Shown in pieces: positions 26,400-33,715 of a DNA stretch of 64,000 nt. The number at the start of each line of letters is the position of its first letter. Within the stretch, counting starts at the first letter, position 1. A model generated the notes under the pieces. It was not told where the DNA came from. It saw only the letters and a program-made list of their open reading frames with translations, and ran no database searches. Source of the DNA: Cellvibrionaceae bacterium (GTDB lineage: Bacteria > Pseudomonadota > Gammaproteobacteria > Pseudomonadales > Cellvibrionaceae). The stretch is from the NCBI GenBank assembly GCA_025800365.1, contig JAOXRT010000027.1, positions 1-64,000 on the forward strand. The letters are read 5' to 3'. A program made the translations under genes and the position numbers.

Positions 26400-27467
26400 T
26401 TAGGCAAAAAGGTCGCTCTGTGGGTCTTCAGTTTGCGGCTCTTGAAAACGCACCCCCAAACCGAGCAGGCGCACAGGCTGAAAAGAGCGCTCAAAGGCCT
26501 CGGAAATCAGCTGCTGATAGGCCTCTAAAGAGTAATGTGCAGATTGTTTTTCCACAGTTGTGGATGAAAAGTCATGAAATTTTAGCTTCACAAATGGCTT
26601 ACTGATGACATAACTGTCATCGAGGACCGATAAACGCTTGTGTAAGCTCTCCAGCAGCCCCGGAATTTGCTCAAAACAGGCTTCTAAATCAGGCAAATCA
26701 CTAGCAAAGGTATGCTCTACACTGAGCGATTTTCGCCGACGACTTCGTTCAACCGGGCGATAATCATTACCTCGACACAGCTCGTAAAGACGCCGCCCAA
26801 AGCTGCCAAATTTGGCCTGTAAAAATTCTAAATCATATTTTTGTAGCTGGTAGCAATGCGTTATGCCCATCGACAGCAGTTTTTGCTCGGTAACCTTACC
26901 GACACCGTAAATTTTATTAACCCCAAGAGCTGCCACAAAGTCACCTTGCTCAGCCCGAGAAATAACCGTTAAACCGTTAGGTTTTTTCCAATCACTTGCC
27001 ACTTTGGCTATAAATTTATTGTGGGCCACCCCAGCTGAAACTGTAATTCCCAATTCAGCCTCAATTTCTTGACGAATTAATTCAGCAATGGTCGCGGCAC
27101 TGTCATAGGCACCTTGGTTTACTTGCTCTGAAACATCCAAAAATGCCTCATCAAGAGACAATGGCTCAATTACATCGGTGTAGCGATAAAAAATATCCTG
27201 CATTTGGCGAGAAACTTCCCGGTACTTTTCCATATTTGGTCGCATTGACAAAATACCAGGACAAAGTCTGCGGGCATAGGCCATCGGCATGGCCGAGCGC
27301 ACACCAAATTTTCGAGCCTCATAATTACAGGTCGCAACCACACCTCGACCTTTTGCTTCACCACCAATGGCCAAAGGCCTGCCGATTAAGCTGGGATCGT
27401 CTCGCATTTCTACCGAAGCATAAAAGCAATCGGCATCGCAGTGGATGATATGGCGCTCTGGACTCAT
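26400..27467 (-). CDS. dinB: DNA polymerase IV
   Basis: Y-family translesion polymerase of 355 residues. Catalytic acidic residues are in HCDADCFYASVE (Asp11) and SLDEAFLDV (Asp106, Glu107). The helix-hairpin-helix region GVNKIYGVGKVTEQKL and little-finger domain follow. The C-terminus has QSDLF, matching the beta-clamp binding consensus QxxLF. No LexA-box-like sequence was evident upstream by eye. It lies about 200 bp upstream of the GIY-YIG-like gene on the same strand. Confidence 0.96.
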   Translation of the reverse strand: MSPERHIIHCDADCFYASVEMRDDPSLIGRPLAIGGEAKGRGVVATCNYEARKFGVRSAMPMAYARRLCPGILSMRPNMEKYREVSRQMQDIFYRYTDVIEPLSLDEAFLDVSEQVNQGAYDSAATIAELIRQEIEAELGITVSAGVAHNKFIAKVASDWKKPNGLTVISRAEQGDFVAALGVNKIYGVGKVTEQKLLSMGITHCYQLQKYDLEFLQAKFGSFGRRLYELCRGNDYRPVERSRRRKSLSVEHTFASDLPDLEACFEQIPGLLESLHKRLSVLDDSYVISKPFVKLKFHDFSSTTVEKQSAHYSLEAYQQLISEAFERSFQPVRLLGLGVRFQEPQTEDPQSDLFA

Positions 27468-27625
27468 ATAAGCTTTAAAAGTCGTAAGATTCTGGGCTAC
27501 TTATGGATAGACGGGTATATAATATAATGAATCCGTCGCTTGATAGTTTATTGTAACACTCAGGCAGTGTCGGATTTAGACAGATTTAGCTAGCCGATCA
27601 AAGTAGATACCAAAGAGACTCAATT

Positions 27626-28033
27626 ATGAGCGTAGAATCCTGGGACCCAAATGCCAGCGAGCAAGAAAAAAGCTATGCATTGGAACATGACGTCCTGCTG
27701 AATATTATCAGCCAACGACAAAATAGCGATGAAAAGCCGATTGCTGATTATTTTGACGCTGACGAGCTGCAAAAGCATAGCGCCATGATGAAACAGAGTA
27801 GAGAAAATTGGCTTTCCGCCGTTACAGATTTTAATGAGGCCCAATTACTGAGTTTGATCGAGTTTCTGACCCTAGCGGAAAAGCAAATTGCTAGCTGGCA
27901 CGCCGGTGAAGACTCCCCAGTGATATATATTGTTAAATTTATGCGACAAAACAAAATGCCTCTAAAAAGGGAAATGTTGCTTTGGATTAAAGCCAATAGC
28001 GATAACCGTTTTTTGCCAAATGGCCCCCTATAA
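27626..28033 (+). CDS. Conserved-looking small protein of unknown function
   Basis: The 135-residue soluble, mostly helical protein has no signal peptide, no cysteines and no motif that I recognise. It is acidic in the first half and has a basic stretch (MRQNKMPLKREMLLWIK) near the end. It diverges from dinB across 158 bp and is followed, 240 bp downstream, by the AlgP-like gene on the same strand. The gene is plausible from its AGAG-type ribosome-binding site and codon pattern. Confidence 0.6.
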   Translation: MSVESWDPNASEQEKSYALEHDVLLNIISQRQNSDEKPIADYFDADELQKHSAMMKQSRENWLSAVTDFNEAQLLSLIEFLTLAEKQIASWHAGEDSPVIYIVKFMRQNKMPLKREMLLWIKANSDNRFLPNGPL

Positions 28034-28273
28034 AAATGAAATTTTCTGTTTTTTTTCTAAAATTAATGTGAATTCAAGAAAAACGGCCAATAAATACCAA
28101 AAATTGCTATTTTTTTGACCATAAACTCTTGAATTTTGTCAGTAAAGACGTACCTTATACACGCGTCGTAGTCGGCTGGTTATTTTTACTCTCAGATCCG
28201 CGCCATAAGCGGGCTGGACAGCCACTAAAAAGAAGTTTCAGTGCTAGATTAATTACATTCAAAGGAAAATAAG

Positions 28274-29206
28274 ATGGCAGCTCGTAAAGCTAACGATCCA
28301 GTCGCTAAATTAGAAGCAGAACTGGCCAAAATCCAAGCCCAATTGGTTAAAGCTCGCGCTAAGCAAGAAGCCGACTTGGGTAAAGAGACCACTAAACTAG
28401 AAAAAGCCGCTGCTAAAGCCGCTGCCAAAGCGAAAGCTTCTGGTAACAAGGTTGCAGCTATCCGTAAGAAGAAGAAGTCTGCTGCTCAAGCTAAGCAATT
28501 GGCTGCTGCGACTAAAGCCGCTGCTGCTGATAAGAAAGCTGCTGCTGACGCTAAAGCTACCGCTTCTGCGGCCAAAGCTGAACTAAAAGCTATTAAAGCT
28601 GCTAACAAGAGCGCTAACGACCAAGCTAAAGCTATCGCTAAGGCTGAAGCTGCTCTTGCTAAGAAGCAAAAAGCTGCTGACAAGAAAGCTGCTGCTAAAG
28701 CTAAAGCCGCTGCCAAGAAAGCCGCTGCTCGCGCTAAAGTAGCTGCCAAGAAGAAAGCTGAGCGTGAAAAGCTAGCTGCTAAGAAAGCTGCTGCTAAAGC
28801 TAAAGCTGCTGCTAAAGCCAAAGCTACCCGCGAAAAGGCTGCTGCTAAGAAGAAAGCTGCTAAAGCTAAAGCTGCCGAGAAGAAAGCTGCTGCTAAAGCT
28901 AAAACTGCTGAGAAGAAAGCCGCTGCTAAAGCTAAAGCTGCTGAGAAGAAAGCCGCTGCTAAGGCTAAAGCCGCTGAGAAGAAAGCCGCTGCTAAAGCTA
29001 AAGCTGCTGCTAAGAAAGCTGCTGCTAAGCAAAAAGCTGCTGAAAAGAAAGCTGCCGCTAAAGCTAAAGCTGCTGCCAAGAAGAAAACCGCTAAGAAAAA
29101 GCCAGCGGCTAAGAAACCAGCGGCCAAAAAAGCTGCTGCTAAGAAGCCAGCTGCTAAGAAAGCTACCCGTCGCGGTCGCCCTGCCAAGAAAGCTGCTAAG
29201 AAGTAA
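28274..29206 (+). CDS. AlgP-like histone H1-type protein (Lys/Ala repeats)
   Basis: The 310-residue basic protein is built almost wholly of Ala and Lys in KAAAKAKA and KKAAAKAKAAEK units, probably a long helix, with a more complex N-terminus (LEAELAKIQAQLVKARAKQ, coiled-coil). The tail KKPAAKKPAAKK resembles AlgP and eukaryotic H1 tails, and a final RRGRPAKK looks like an AT-hook. Such proteins bind DNA non-specifically in pseudomonads and relatives. The coding DNA is highly repetitive (GCT, AAA and AAG codons), which can cause length variation between strains. A UUCG-loop terminator follows. Confidence 0.85.
   Translation: MAARKANDPVAKLEAELAKIQAQLVKARAKQEADLGKETTKLEKAAAKAAAKAKASGNKVAAIRKKKKSAAQAKQLAAATKAAAADKKAAADAKATASAAKAELKAIKAANKSANDQAKAIAKAEAALAKKQKAADKKAAAKAKAAAKKAAARAKVAAKKKAEREKLAAKKAAAKAKAAAKAKATREKAAAKKKAAKAKAAEKKAAAKAKTAEKKAAAKAKAAEKKAAAKAKAAEKKAAAKAKAAAKKAAAKQKAAEKKAAAKAKAAAKKKTAKKKPAAKKPAAKKAAAKKPAAKKATRRGRPAKKAAKK
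28403..29160 (+). repeat. Degenerate Ala/Lys codon repeat tract
   Basis: Inside the AlgP-like gene, short blocks of GCTGCTAAAGCTAAAGCTG and GAGAAGAAAGCCGCT recur with few changes; the most regular part is 28860-29060. It encodes the KAAEKKAAAKA repeats and is prone to slippage and recombination. Confidence 0.75.
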
Positions 29207-29223
29207 TTACAGCATTCTTTGCA

Positions 29224-29251
29224 AAAACGGCGCTTCGGCGCCGTTTTTTTT
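29224..29251. terminator. Terminator with UUCG loop between convergent genes
   Basis: AAAACGGCGC TTCG GCGCCGTTTT is followed by T residues. It lies between the AlgP-like stop and the convergent LysR stop. Confidence 0.93.
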
Positions 29252-29274
29252 GCCTACAATATTGTCAAAAGCTC

Positions 29275-30159
29275 CTATCGAGCAATTTCCGCCGCAGATT
29301 GAATCAAATAATCGATAAATGCCCGGTTCGCGGGTGACAGATAGCCCCCCTTTTTCCAGCCAATGCCCAGCTCTATATATTGCGGCTCCTTAAAGGAAAC
29401 GGAAACCAAGTCTTTCTCTGCATCCACCAGACGTCTTAAGCACAAACACATGCCCTCACCCGAGGCCACCATACTGACCATTAAACGCAAGATATCCGTC
29501 TCAATAATAATGTTCGCCTTATGAGCAGCCTGCAACTCTAAACGGTTTAGAATTTGCCGCAAGTGATAACCCTGGTGATATACCAATAAGGGCTCCTCTT
29601 TTATATCAAGGAAGTCGACAGCGGTTCGATCTGCTAAGGGGTGGTCGCTCGCCATACAAAGAACCACCTCTTCTTTTAATAGATAACGAGATTCAATCTG
29701 CTCAGAGTGCTGTTGAACATTAACAATCGCCATATCCGTTGAGCCGTCGAGCAGCATTTGTTCGGCACGCTGAGTACCCTCGGCAGTAATATGCAAATCG
29801 ATGCCAGGATAAGCTCGGCGAAAGGCGATCAGCTGCTCTGGCAAAAAATATGAGCCTAACATTGCGGGTGTATCCAATCTTACTTGGCCACTCTTTAAGG
29901 CTTCTAGCTCCTTAAGCTCATCTTTAGCTTGCTGAAACTCAACCAAAATTCGTTCGGCACGATGCAGCAGCTTTTCACCGGCCGCGGTTAACTCAATGCG
30001 TCGATCAATACGATTAAATAATCTTGTGCTCAACTCTTCTTCGAGCTTTTTCACTGCAATACTCACCGCGGGCTGTGCCATATGTAGCTCTAAGGCTGCT
30101 TTGGTGAAACTCTGGCTGATGGCTACCTGACGAAATATCTGTAATTGACGCTTATCCAT
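29275..30159 (-). CDS. gcdR: LysR-family regulator of the glutaryl-CoA genes (GcdR-like)
   Basis: The 294-residue regulator has an N-terminal winged HTH (QIFRQVAISQSFTKAALEL, then AQPAVSIAVKKLEEEL) and a LysR substrate-binding domain (about 90-290). It is divergent from gcdH over a 246-bp region with iterated AT-rich motifs. This is the arrangement of GcdR, which activates gcdHG in pseudomonads in response to glutarate. The inducer here is inferred from context. Confidence 0.82.
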   Translation of the reverse strand: MDKRQLQIFRQVAISQSFTKAALELHMAQPAVSIAVKKLEEELSTRLFNRIDRRIELTAAGEKLLHRAERILVEFQQAKDELKELEALKSGQVRLDTPAMLGSYFLPEQLIAFRRAYPGIDLHITAEGTQRAEQMLLDGSTDMAIVNVQQHSEQIESRYLLKEEVVLCMASDHPLADRTAVDFLDIKEEPLLVYHQGYHLRQILNRLELQAAHKANIIIETDILRLMVSMVASGEGMCLCLRRLVDAEKDLVSVSFKEPQYIELGIGWKKGGYLSPANRAFIDYLIQSAAEIAR

Positions 30160-30210
30160 TCGAGACCTTTGCTTGAGGACTTGCTACGGGCTGCTTATCT
30201 AAAAGGGTAG

Positions 30211-30311
30211 CTATATAAGACACTACCTATATAGAAGACATATTCCATATAGAGGGCACATCCCATATATAAAATATATGCCAACAATATAAACGATATA
30301 TTTTATATATG
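30211..30311. promoter_or_regulatory. Iterated AT-rich operators between gcdR and gcdH
   Basis: Four direct copies of a CTATATA/CATATA-type motif start at 30211, 30227, 30246 and 30264 (spacing 16, 19 and 18 bp). The last is one arm of a perfect 16-bp inverted repeat (30264-30279 with 30296-30311, 16-base spacer). The near-helical spacing suggests co-operative binding of the divergent LysR protein. Confidence 0.6.
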
Positions 30312-30405
30312 CACCCAGCTAGAGTATAATTAGATTACATGTGAAGTTTTGGCTTTTTGAGCTGCAAACTAAGATTAGCGAAACAACAATCAACCGGAGT
30401 ACACC

Positions 30406-31590
30406 ATGGCGAAGTCCCCTTGGGCCAGCTTTAACTGGCAAGACCCTTTCTTGATGGATTCAATGTTGACCGAAGAAGAACGCATGGTGCGTGATTCTGC
30501 TCATCAGTATGCCCAAGAGCAGCTGTTGCCGCGCGTACGTGAGGCTTATCAAAAAGAAGAAACCGATATCAACATCTTCCGCGAAATGGGCGAGATGGGC
30601 TTGTTAGGCGCGCCTCTAGAAGGTTACGGCTGTCCTGGCGTTAGCTATGTAGCTTACGGTTTGATTGCTCGTGAAGTTGAGCGTGTAGACTCCGGCTACC
30701 GTTCAATGATGTCTGTTCAGTCTAGCTTGGTAATGTTCCCTATTTGGAGCTACGGCAGTGAAGAGCAAAAAGAAAAGTATCTACCTAAACTAGCCAGCGG
30801 TGAATACATTGGTTGTTTCGGTCTAACTGAGCCCGATCACGGTTCTGACCCAGGCTCAATGATCACTCGCGCGAAGAAAGTAGATGGCGGCTATCGCCTG
30901 ACTGGCGCCAAAATGTGGATCACCAACTCACCTATCGCAGATGTTTTTGTGGTTTGGGCCAAAACCGAAGATGATGTTATTCGCGGCTTTATTCTAGAAA
31001 AAGGCTGGGAAGGTTTAAGCGCACCGAAGATTGAAGGCAAGCTAGCATTGCGTGCTTCTATCACGGGTGAAATTGTTATGGACAATGTATTTGTTCCTGA
31101 AGAAAACCTAATGCCAGGTGTACAAGGCTTGAAAGGTCCATTCGGCTGCCTGAACTCTGCACGCTTGGGTATTTCTTGGGGTGCTTTAGGTGCAGCAGAA
31201 GCTTGCTGGTACTCTGCTCGTGAATACACCATGGATCGTAAACAATTTGGTCGCCCATTGGCACAAACCCAGTTGATCCAAAAGAAACTAGCGGTGATGC
31301 AAACCGATATCAGCCTTGGTTTAATGGGCAGCTTGCGTGCATCTCAGTTGAAAGACGCCGGCCAATTAGCGCCTGAGCTGATTTCTATGATGAAGCGTAA
31401 CAACTGTGTGAAAGCTCTGGAAATTGCCCGCGAAGCTCGTGATATGCACGGTGGTAACGGTATTTCTGATGAGTACCCAGTAATGCGTCATATGTGTAAC
31501 TTAGAGGTAGTTAATACCTACGAAGGTACGCAAGATATTCACGCATTAATTCTTGGCCGTGCTCAAACTGGCCTACAAGCGTTTTTCTAA
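30406..31590 (+). CDS. gcdH: Glutaryl-CoA dehydrogenase
   Basis: FAD enzyme that oxidises and decarboxylates glutaryl-CoA to crotonyl-CoA in lysine and glutarate breakdown. The 394 residues align with bacterial GCDH throughout. Recognisable parts are [17 protein letters not shown] (FAD and substrate region), [37 protein letters not shown] and [13 protein letters not shown]. The catalytic base is Glu373 in [10 protein letters not shown]. It is followed by a family III CoA-transferase, supporting the glutarate role. Confidence 0.94.
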   Translation: MAKSPWASFNWQDPFLMDSMLTEEERMVRDSAHQYAQEQLLPRVREAYQKEETDINIFREMGEMGLLGAPLEGYGCPGVSYVAYGLIAREVERVDSGYRSMMSVQSSLVMFPIWSYGSEEQKEKYLPKLASGEYIGCFGLTEPDHGSDPGSMITRAKKVDGGYRLTGAKMWITNSPIADVFVVWAKTEDDVIRGFILEKGWEGLSAPKIEGKLALRASITGEIVMDNVFVPEENLMPGVQGLKGPFGCLNSARLGISWGALGAAEACWYSAREYTMDRKQFGRPLAQTQLIQKKLAVMQTDISLGLMGSLRASQLKDAGQLAPELISMMKRNNCVKALEIAREARDMHGGNGISDEYPVMRHMCNLEVVNTYEGTQDIHALILGRAQTGLQAFF

Positions 31591-31632
31591 GTTTTAGCAA
31601 ACGCTGTTAAAGATACGGTTTCAATACCGTTT

Positions 31633-31658
31633 AAAGGGCCGATACCACGGCCCTTTTT
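31633..31658 (+). terminator. Terminator between gcdH and gcdG
   Basis: AAAGGGCC and GGCCCTTT enclose an 8-base loop and are followed by a T-run, 43 bp after gcdH and 36 bp before gcdG. It would reduce co-transcription or set a ratio between the two products. Confidence 0.8.
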
Positions 31659-31693
31659 TCTTCTTCACTTTTAATTTTATATTTGGAGCAGTC

Positions 31694-32944
31694 ATGTCCA
31701 GCCAGGCTAATAGCGCCAATCAATCCGGCCCTCTCAGCGGTTTTCGTGTTCTTGATATGAGCCGAATTCTTGCTGGCCCTTGGAGCGCACAAACCCTCGC
31801 CGATCTTGGAGCACAGGTTATCAAAGTCGAGCGCCCTAAAGTGGGTGATGACACTCGTCGCTGGGGACCTCCTTATTTAAAAGATAGCGATGGCCAAGAC
31901 ACAGCTGAAGCGGCTTACTATACTGCGGCCAATCGTGGCAAAGATTCAATTACGGTAGATATTACCCAAGCCGTAGGCCAGGAGATTATTAAAAAACTGG
32001 CCAAAGAAAGTGATGTATTAATCGAAAACTATAAAGTTGGCGGCTTAAAAAAATACGGCCTGGATTATGAGTCACTAAAAGAGATCAACCCAGCTTTAGT
32101 GTACTGCTCGATTACGGGTTTTGGGCAAGACGGCCCCTATGCTCAACGAGCCGGTTATGATTTTATGATTCAGGGCATGGGTGGCCTGATGAGCATTACC
32201 GGTGAAAAAGATGGTGTTGCCGGTGCTGGCCCACAAAAAGTTGGCGTCGCGGTTACTGATTTATTTACCGGGCTGTATGCCACCATTGCTATTCAGGGCG
32301 CTCTTTTGGAACGTCATCGTTCGGGCCTTGGCCAACATATCGATATGGCATTACTCGATGTGCAAGCGGCTGTACTGGCCAATCAAGCGAGTAATTATTT
32401 GGTGGGTGGCGTAGTGCCCCAGCGCATGGGTAACGCGCACCCCAATATCGTGCCTTACCAAGCCTTTGCTACCAACGATGGCTTTATCATTCTTGCTGTT
32501 GGTAATGATGGCCAATTCGAAAAATTATTACAGCTGGCTGGGCGCGAAGAGCTAATGCAAGATGAACGCTTCGCTACCAACCCCGCCCGAGTACAAAACC
32601 GCGAGATCGTTTGCGAAGAGGTGGCCAATATTATGGTGCAAGAAAGCCGTGATTACTGGCTGGAAGAATTATCTGTTCGCGGTGTACCTTGCGGCCCCAT
32701 TAATAATATTGAGCAGGTCTTTGCCAACCCGCAGATTCAGCATCGCCAAATGCAAATCGAAGTGGAGCATCCTTTATCCGGCAGTATTTCCTTATGCAAT
32801 AGTCCAATTAAGTACAGCCGTACAAAAGTCGAAATCAGCAAAGCCCCGCCACTGCTTGGCGACGACACTGAAACGATTTTATCGGATCTTCTAGGTTTAG
32901 GCGAAGAGGAGCTTGAGGCCTTGAAAGAAAAGGGTTGTATCTAA
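31694..32944 (+). CDS. gcdG: Family III CoA-transferase, probable succinyl-CoA:glutarate CoA-transferase
   Basis: Transfers CoA to glutarate, probably from succinyl-CoA, giving glutaryl-CoA for GcdH. The 416-residue protein has the CaiB/BaiF fold: LDMSRILAGPWSAQTLADLGA at the N-terminus, YDFMIQGMGGLMSITG near 155-170, and the expected catalytic Asp189 in VAVTDLFTGL. Downstream of gcdH it matches GcdG of pseudomonads and human SUGCT. The donor is inferred. A terminator follows at 32966. Confidence 0.88.
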   Translation: MSSQANSANQSGPLSGFRVLDMSRILAGPWSAQTLADLGAQVIKVERPKVGDDTRRWGPPYLKDSDGQDTAEAAYYTAANRGKDSITVDITQAVGQEIIKKLAKESDVLIENYKVGGLKKYGLDYESLKEINPALVYCSITGFGQDGPYAQRAGYDFMIQGMGGLMSITGEKDGVAGAGPQKVGVAVTDLFTGLYATIAIQGALLERHRSGLGQHIDMALLDVQAAVLANQASNYLVGGVVPQRMGNAHPNIVPYQAFATNDGFIILAVGNDGQFEKLLQLAGREELMQDERFATNPARVQNREIVCEEVANIMVQESRDYWLEELSVRGVPCGPINNIEQVFANPQIQHRQMQIEVEHPLSGSISLCNSPIKYSRTKVEISKAPPLLGDDTETILSDLLGLGEEELEALKEKGCI

Positions 32945-32965
32945 GCCCTATTCAAACCAAAAACG

Positions 32966-32992
32966 AAAACAGGAGGCCATGCCTCCTGTTTT
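32966..32992. terminator. Terminator after gcdG
   Basis: AAAACAGGAGGC CAT GCCTCCTGTTTT is a perfect 12-bp stem followed by a T-rich run. It lies between convergent genes and can serve both directions. Confidence 0.92.
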
Positions 32993-33025
32993 ATTTTTTA
33001 TGCCCAAATTTCAAGTCGAAATTTA

Positions 33026-33625
33026 CTATTCATCTTCTCGGCCAGTTAGCTTTAAACGGTAACTGGTACCACTGGTGAAGATACACTCGGCCCTAAACGC
33101 TAGCGGCTCGCCAATTAAGCTAACAGCATCAAAATCAATGGCAATACCCACCGTCGCATCTTTATACAAGGTAGGTTCTGGGCGTTTGCGAGTAAGCACT
33201 CGAATGGTACGGAAGTCCTCGTACATATCATTCACCGCCTTTTTACAGGCCGTCCAATACTCTCGCATAGAGCGTTCGCTAGGGCCAGTATGAAAACGGG
33301 ACTTGGTGCGATCATAGGTGGTGAAGCTACTGCCATCGAGCAGAAGGGAGAAGGTTTTACGCTCATCGTCACGGCATAGGATTTTAAAAACCGGCACCTG
33401 CAGGCTGCTTAGATCAACATTCACCGTGCCTTTTAAAACTTTGCTGCAGCGAGGGTTAGTACGGGCTACTTCAACAGCTTGTTTTAGCTCTGGCAGCTTC
33501 TCTTTATAAGTCGTCGGCAGCCATAAATAGGGCTCAGCAGCCCAACTTACAGCGGATATAAAGAACACGAATAGACCAGATAAAAAGCGGCGGGCAGGCA
33601 TAGCAAATTCCATAAACTCTTCCAT
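33026..33625 (-). CDS. Exported protein of unknown function
   Basis: The protein has up to 199 residues with a signal peptide (hydrophobic FLSGLFVFFISAVSWA, cleavage after WAA). Starts at 33625, 33613 or 33601 are all possible. The mature part has four cysteines (PRCSKVL, ILCRDDE, WTACKKA, AECIFTS) that could form two disulfides in the periplasm. I recognise no family. It lies 90 bp downstream of the RND permease on the same strand, separated by a compact inverted repeat. Confidence 0.65.
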   Translation of the reverse strand: MEEFMEFAMPARRFLSGLFVFFISAVSWAAEPYLWLPTTYKEKLPELKQAVEVARTNPRCSKVLKGTVNVDLSSLQVPVFKILCRDDERKTFSLLLDGSSFTTYDRTKSRFHTGPSERSMREYWTACKKAVNDMYEDFRTIRVLTRKRPEPTLYKDATVGIAIDFDAVSLIGEPLAFRAECIFTSGTSYRLKLTGREDE

Positions 33626-33675
33626 TATAGTTATAGCGGAAAATTCAGAATTTGCTTGAGTTTAAAAGGAGATCA

Positions 33676-33701
33676 GGGTCAGATCCCAGGGGATCTGACC
33701 C
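33676..33701. repeat. Compact copy of the GGGTCAGATCCC inverted repeat
   Basis: GGGTCAGATCCC (33676-33687) faces GGGATCTGACCC (33690-33701) with a 2-base loop. The arms are the same as the outer arms of the ~120-bp units at 47641-48206, here without the interior. Confidence 0.85.
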
Positions 33702-33715
33702 TCAAGATAAGTGTG

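Noticed and set aside
28486-29187. Long Ala/Leu/Phe-rich open frame antisense to the AlgP-like gene
   Set aside because: It is the mirror of the GCT/AAA codon repeats; the plus frame has a ribosome-binding site, a terminator and a family match.
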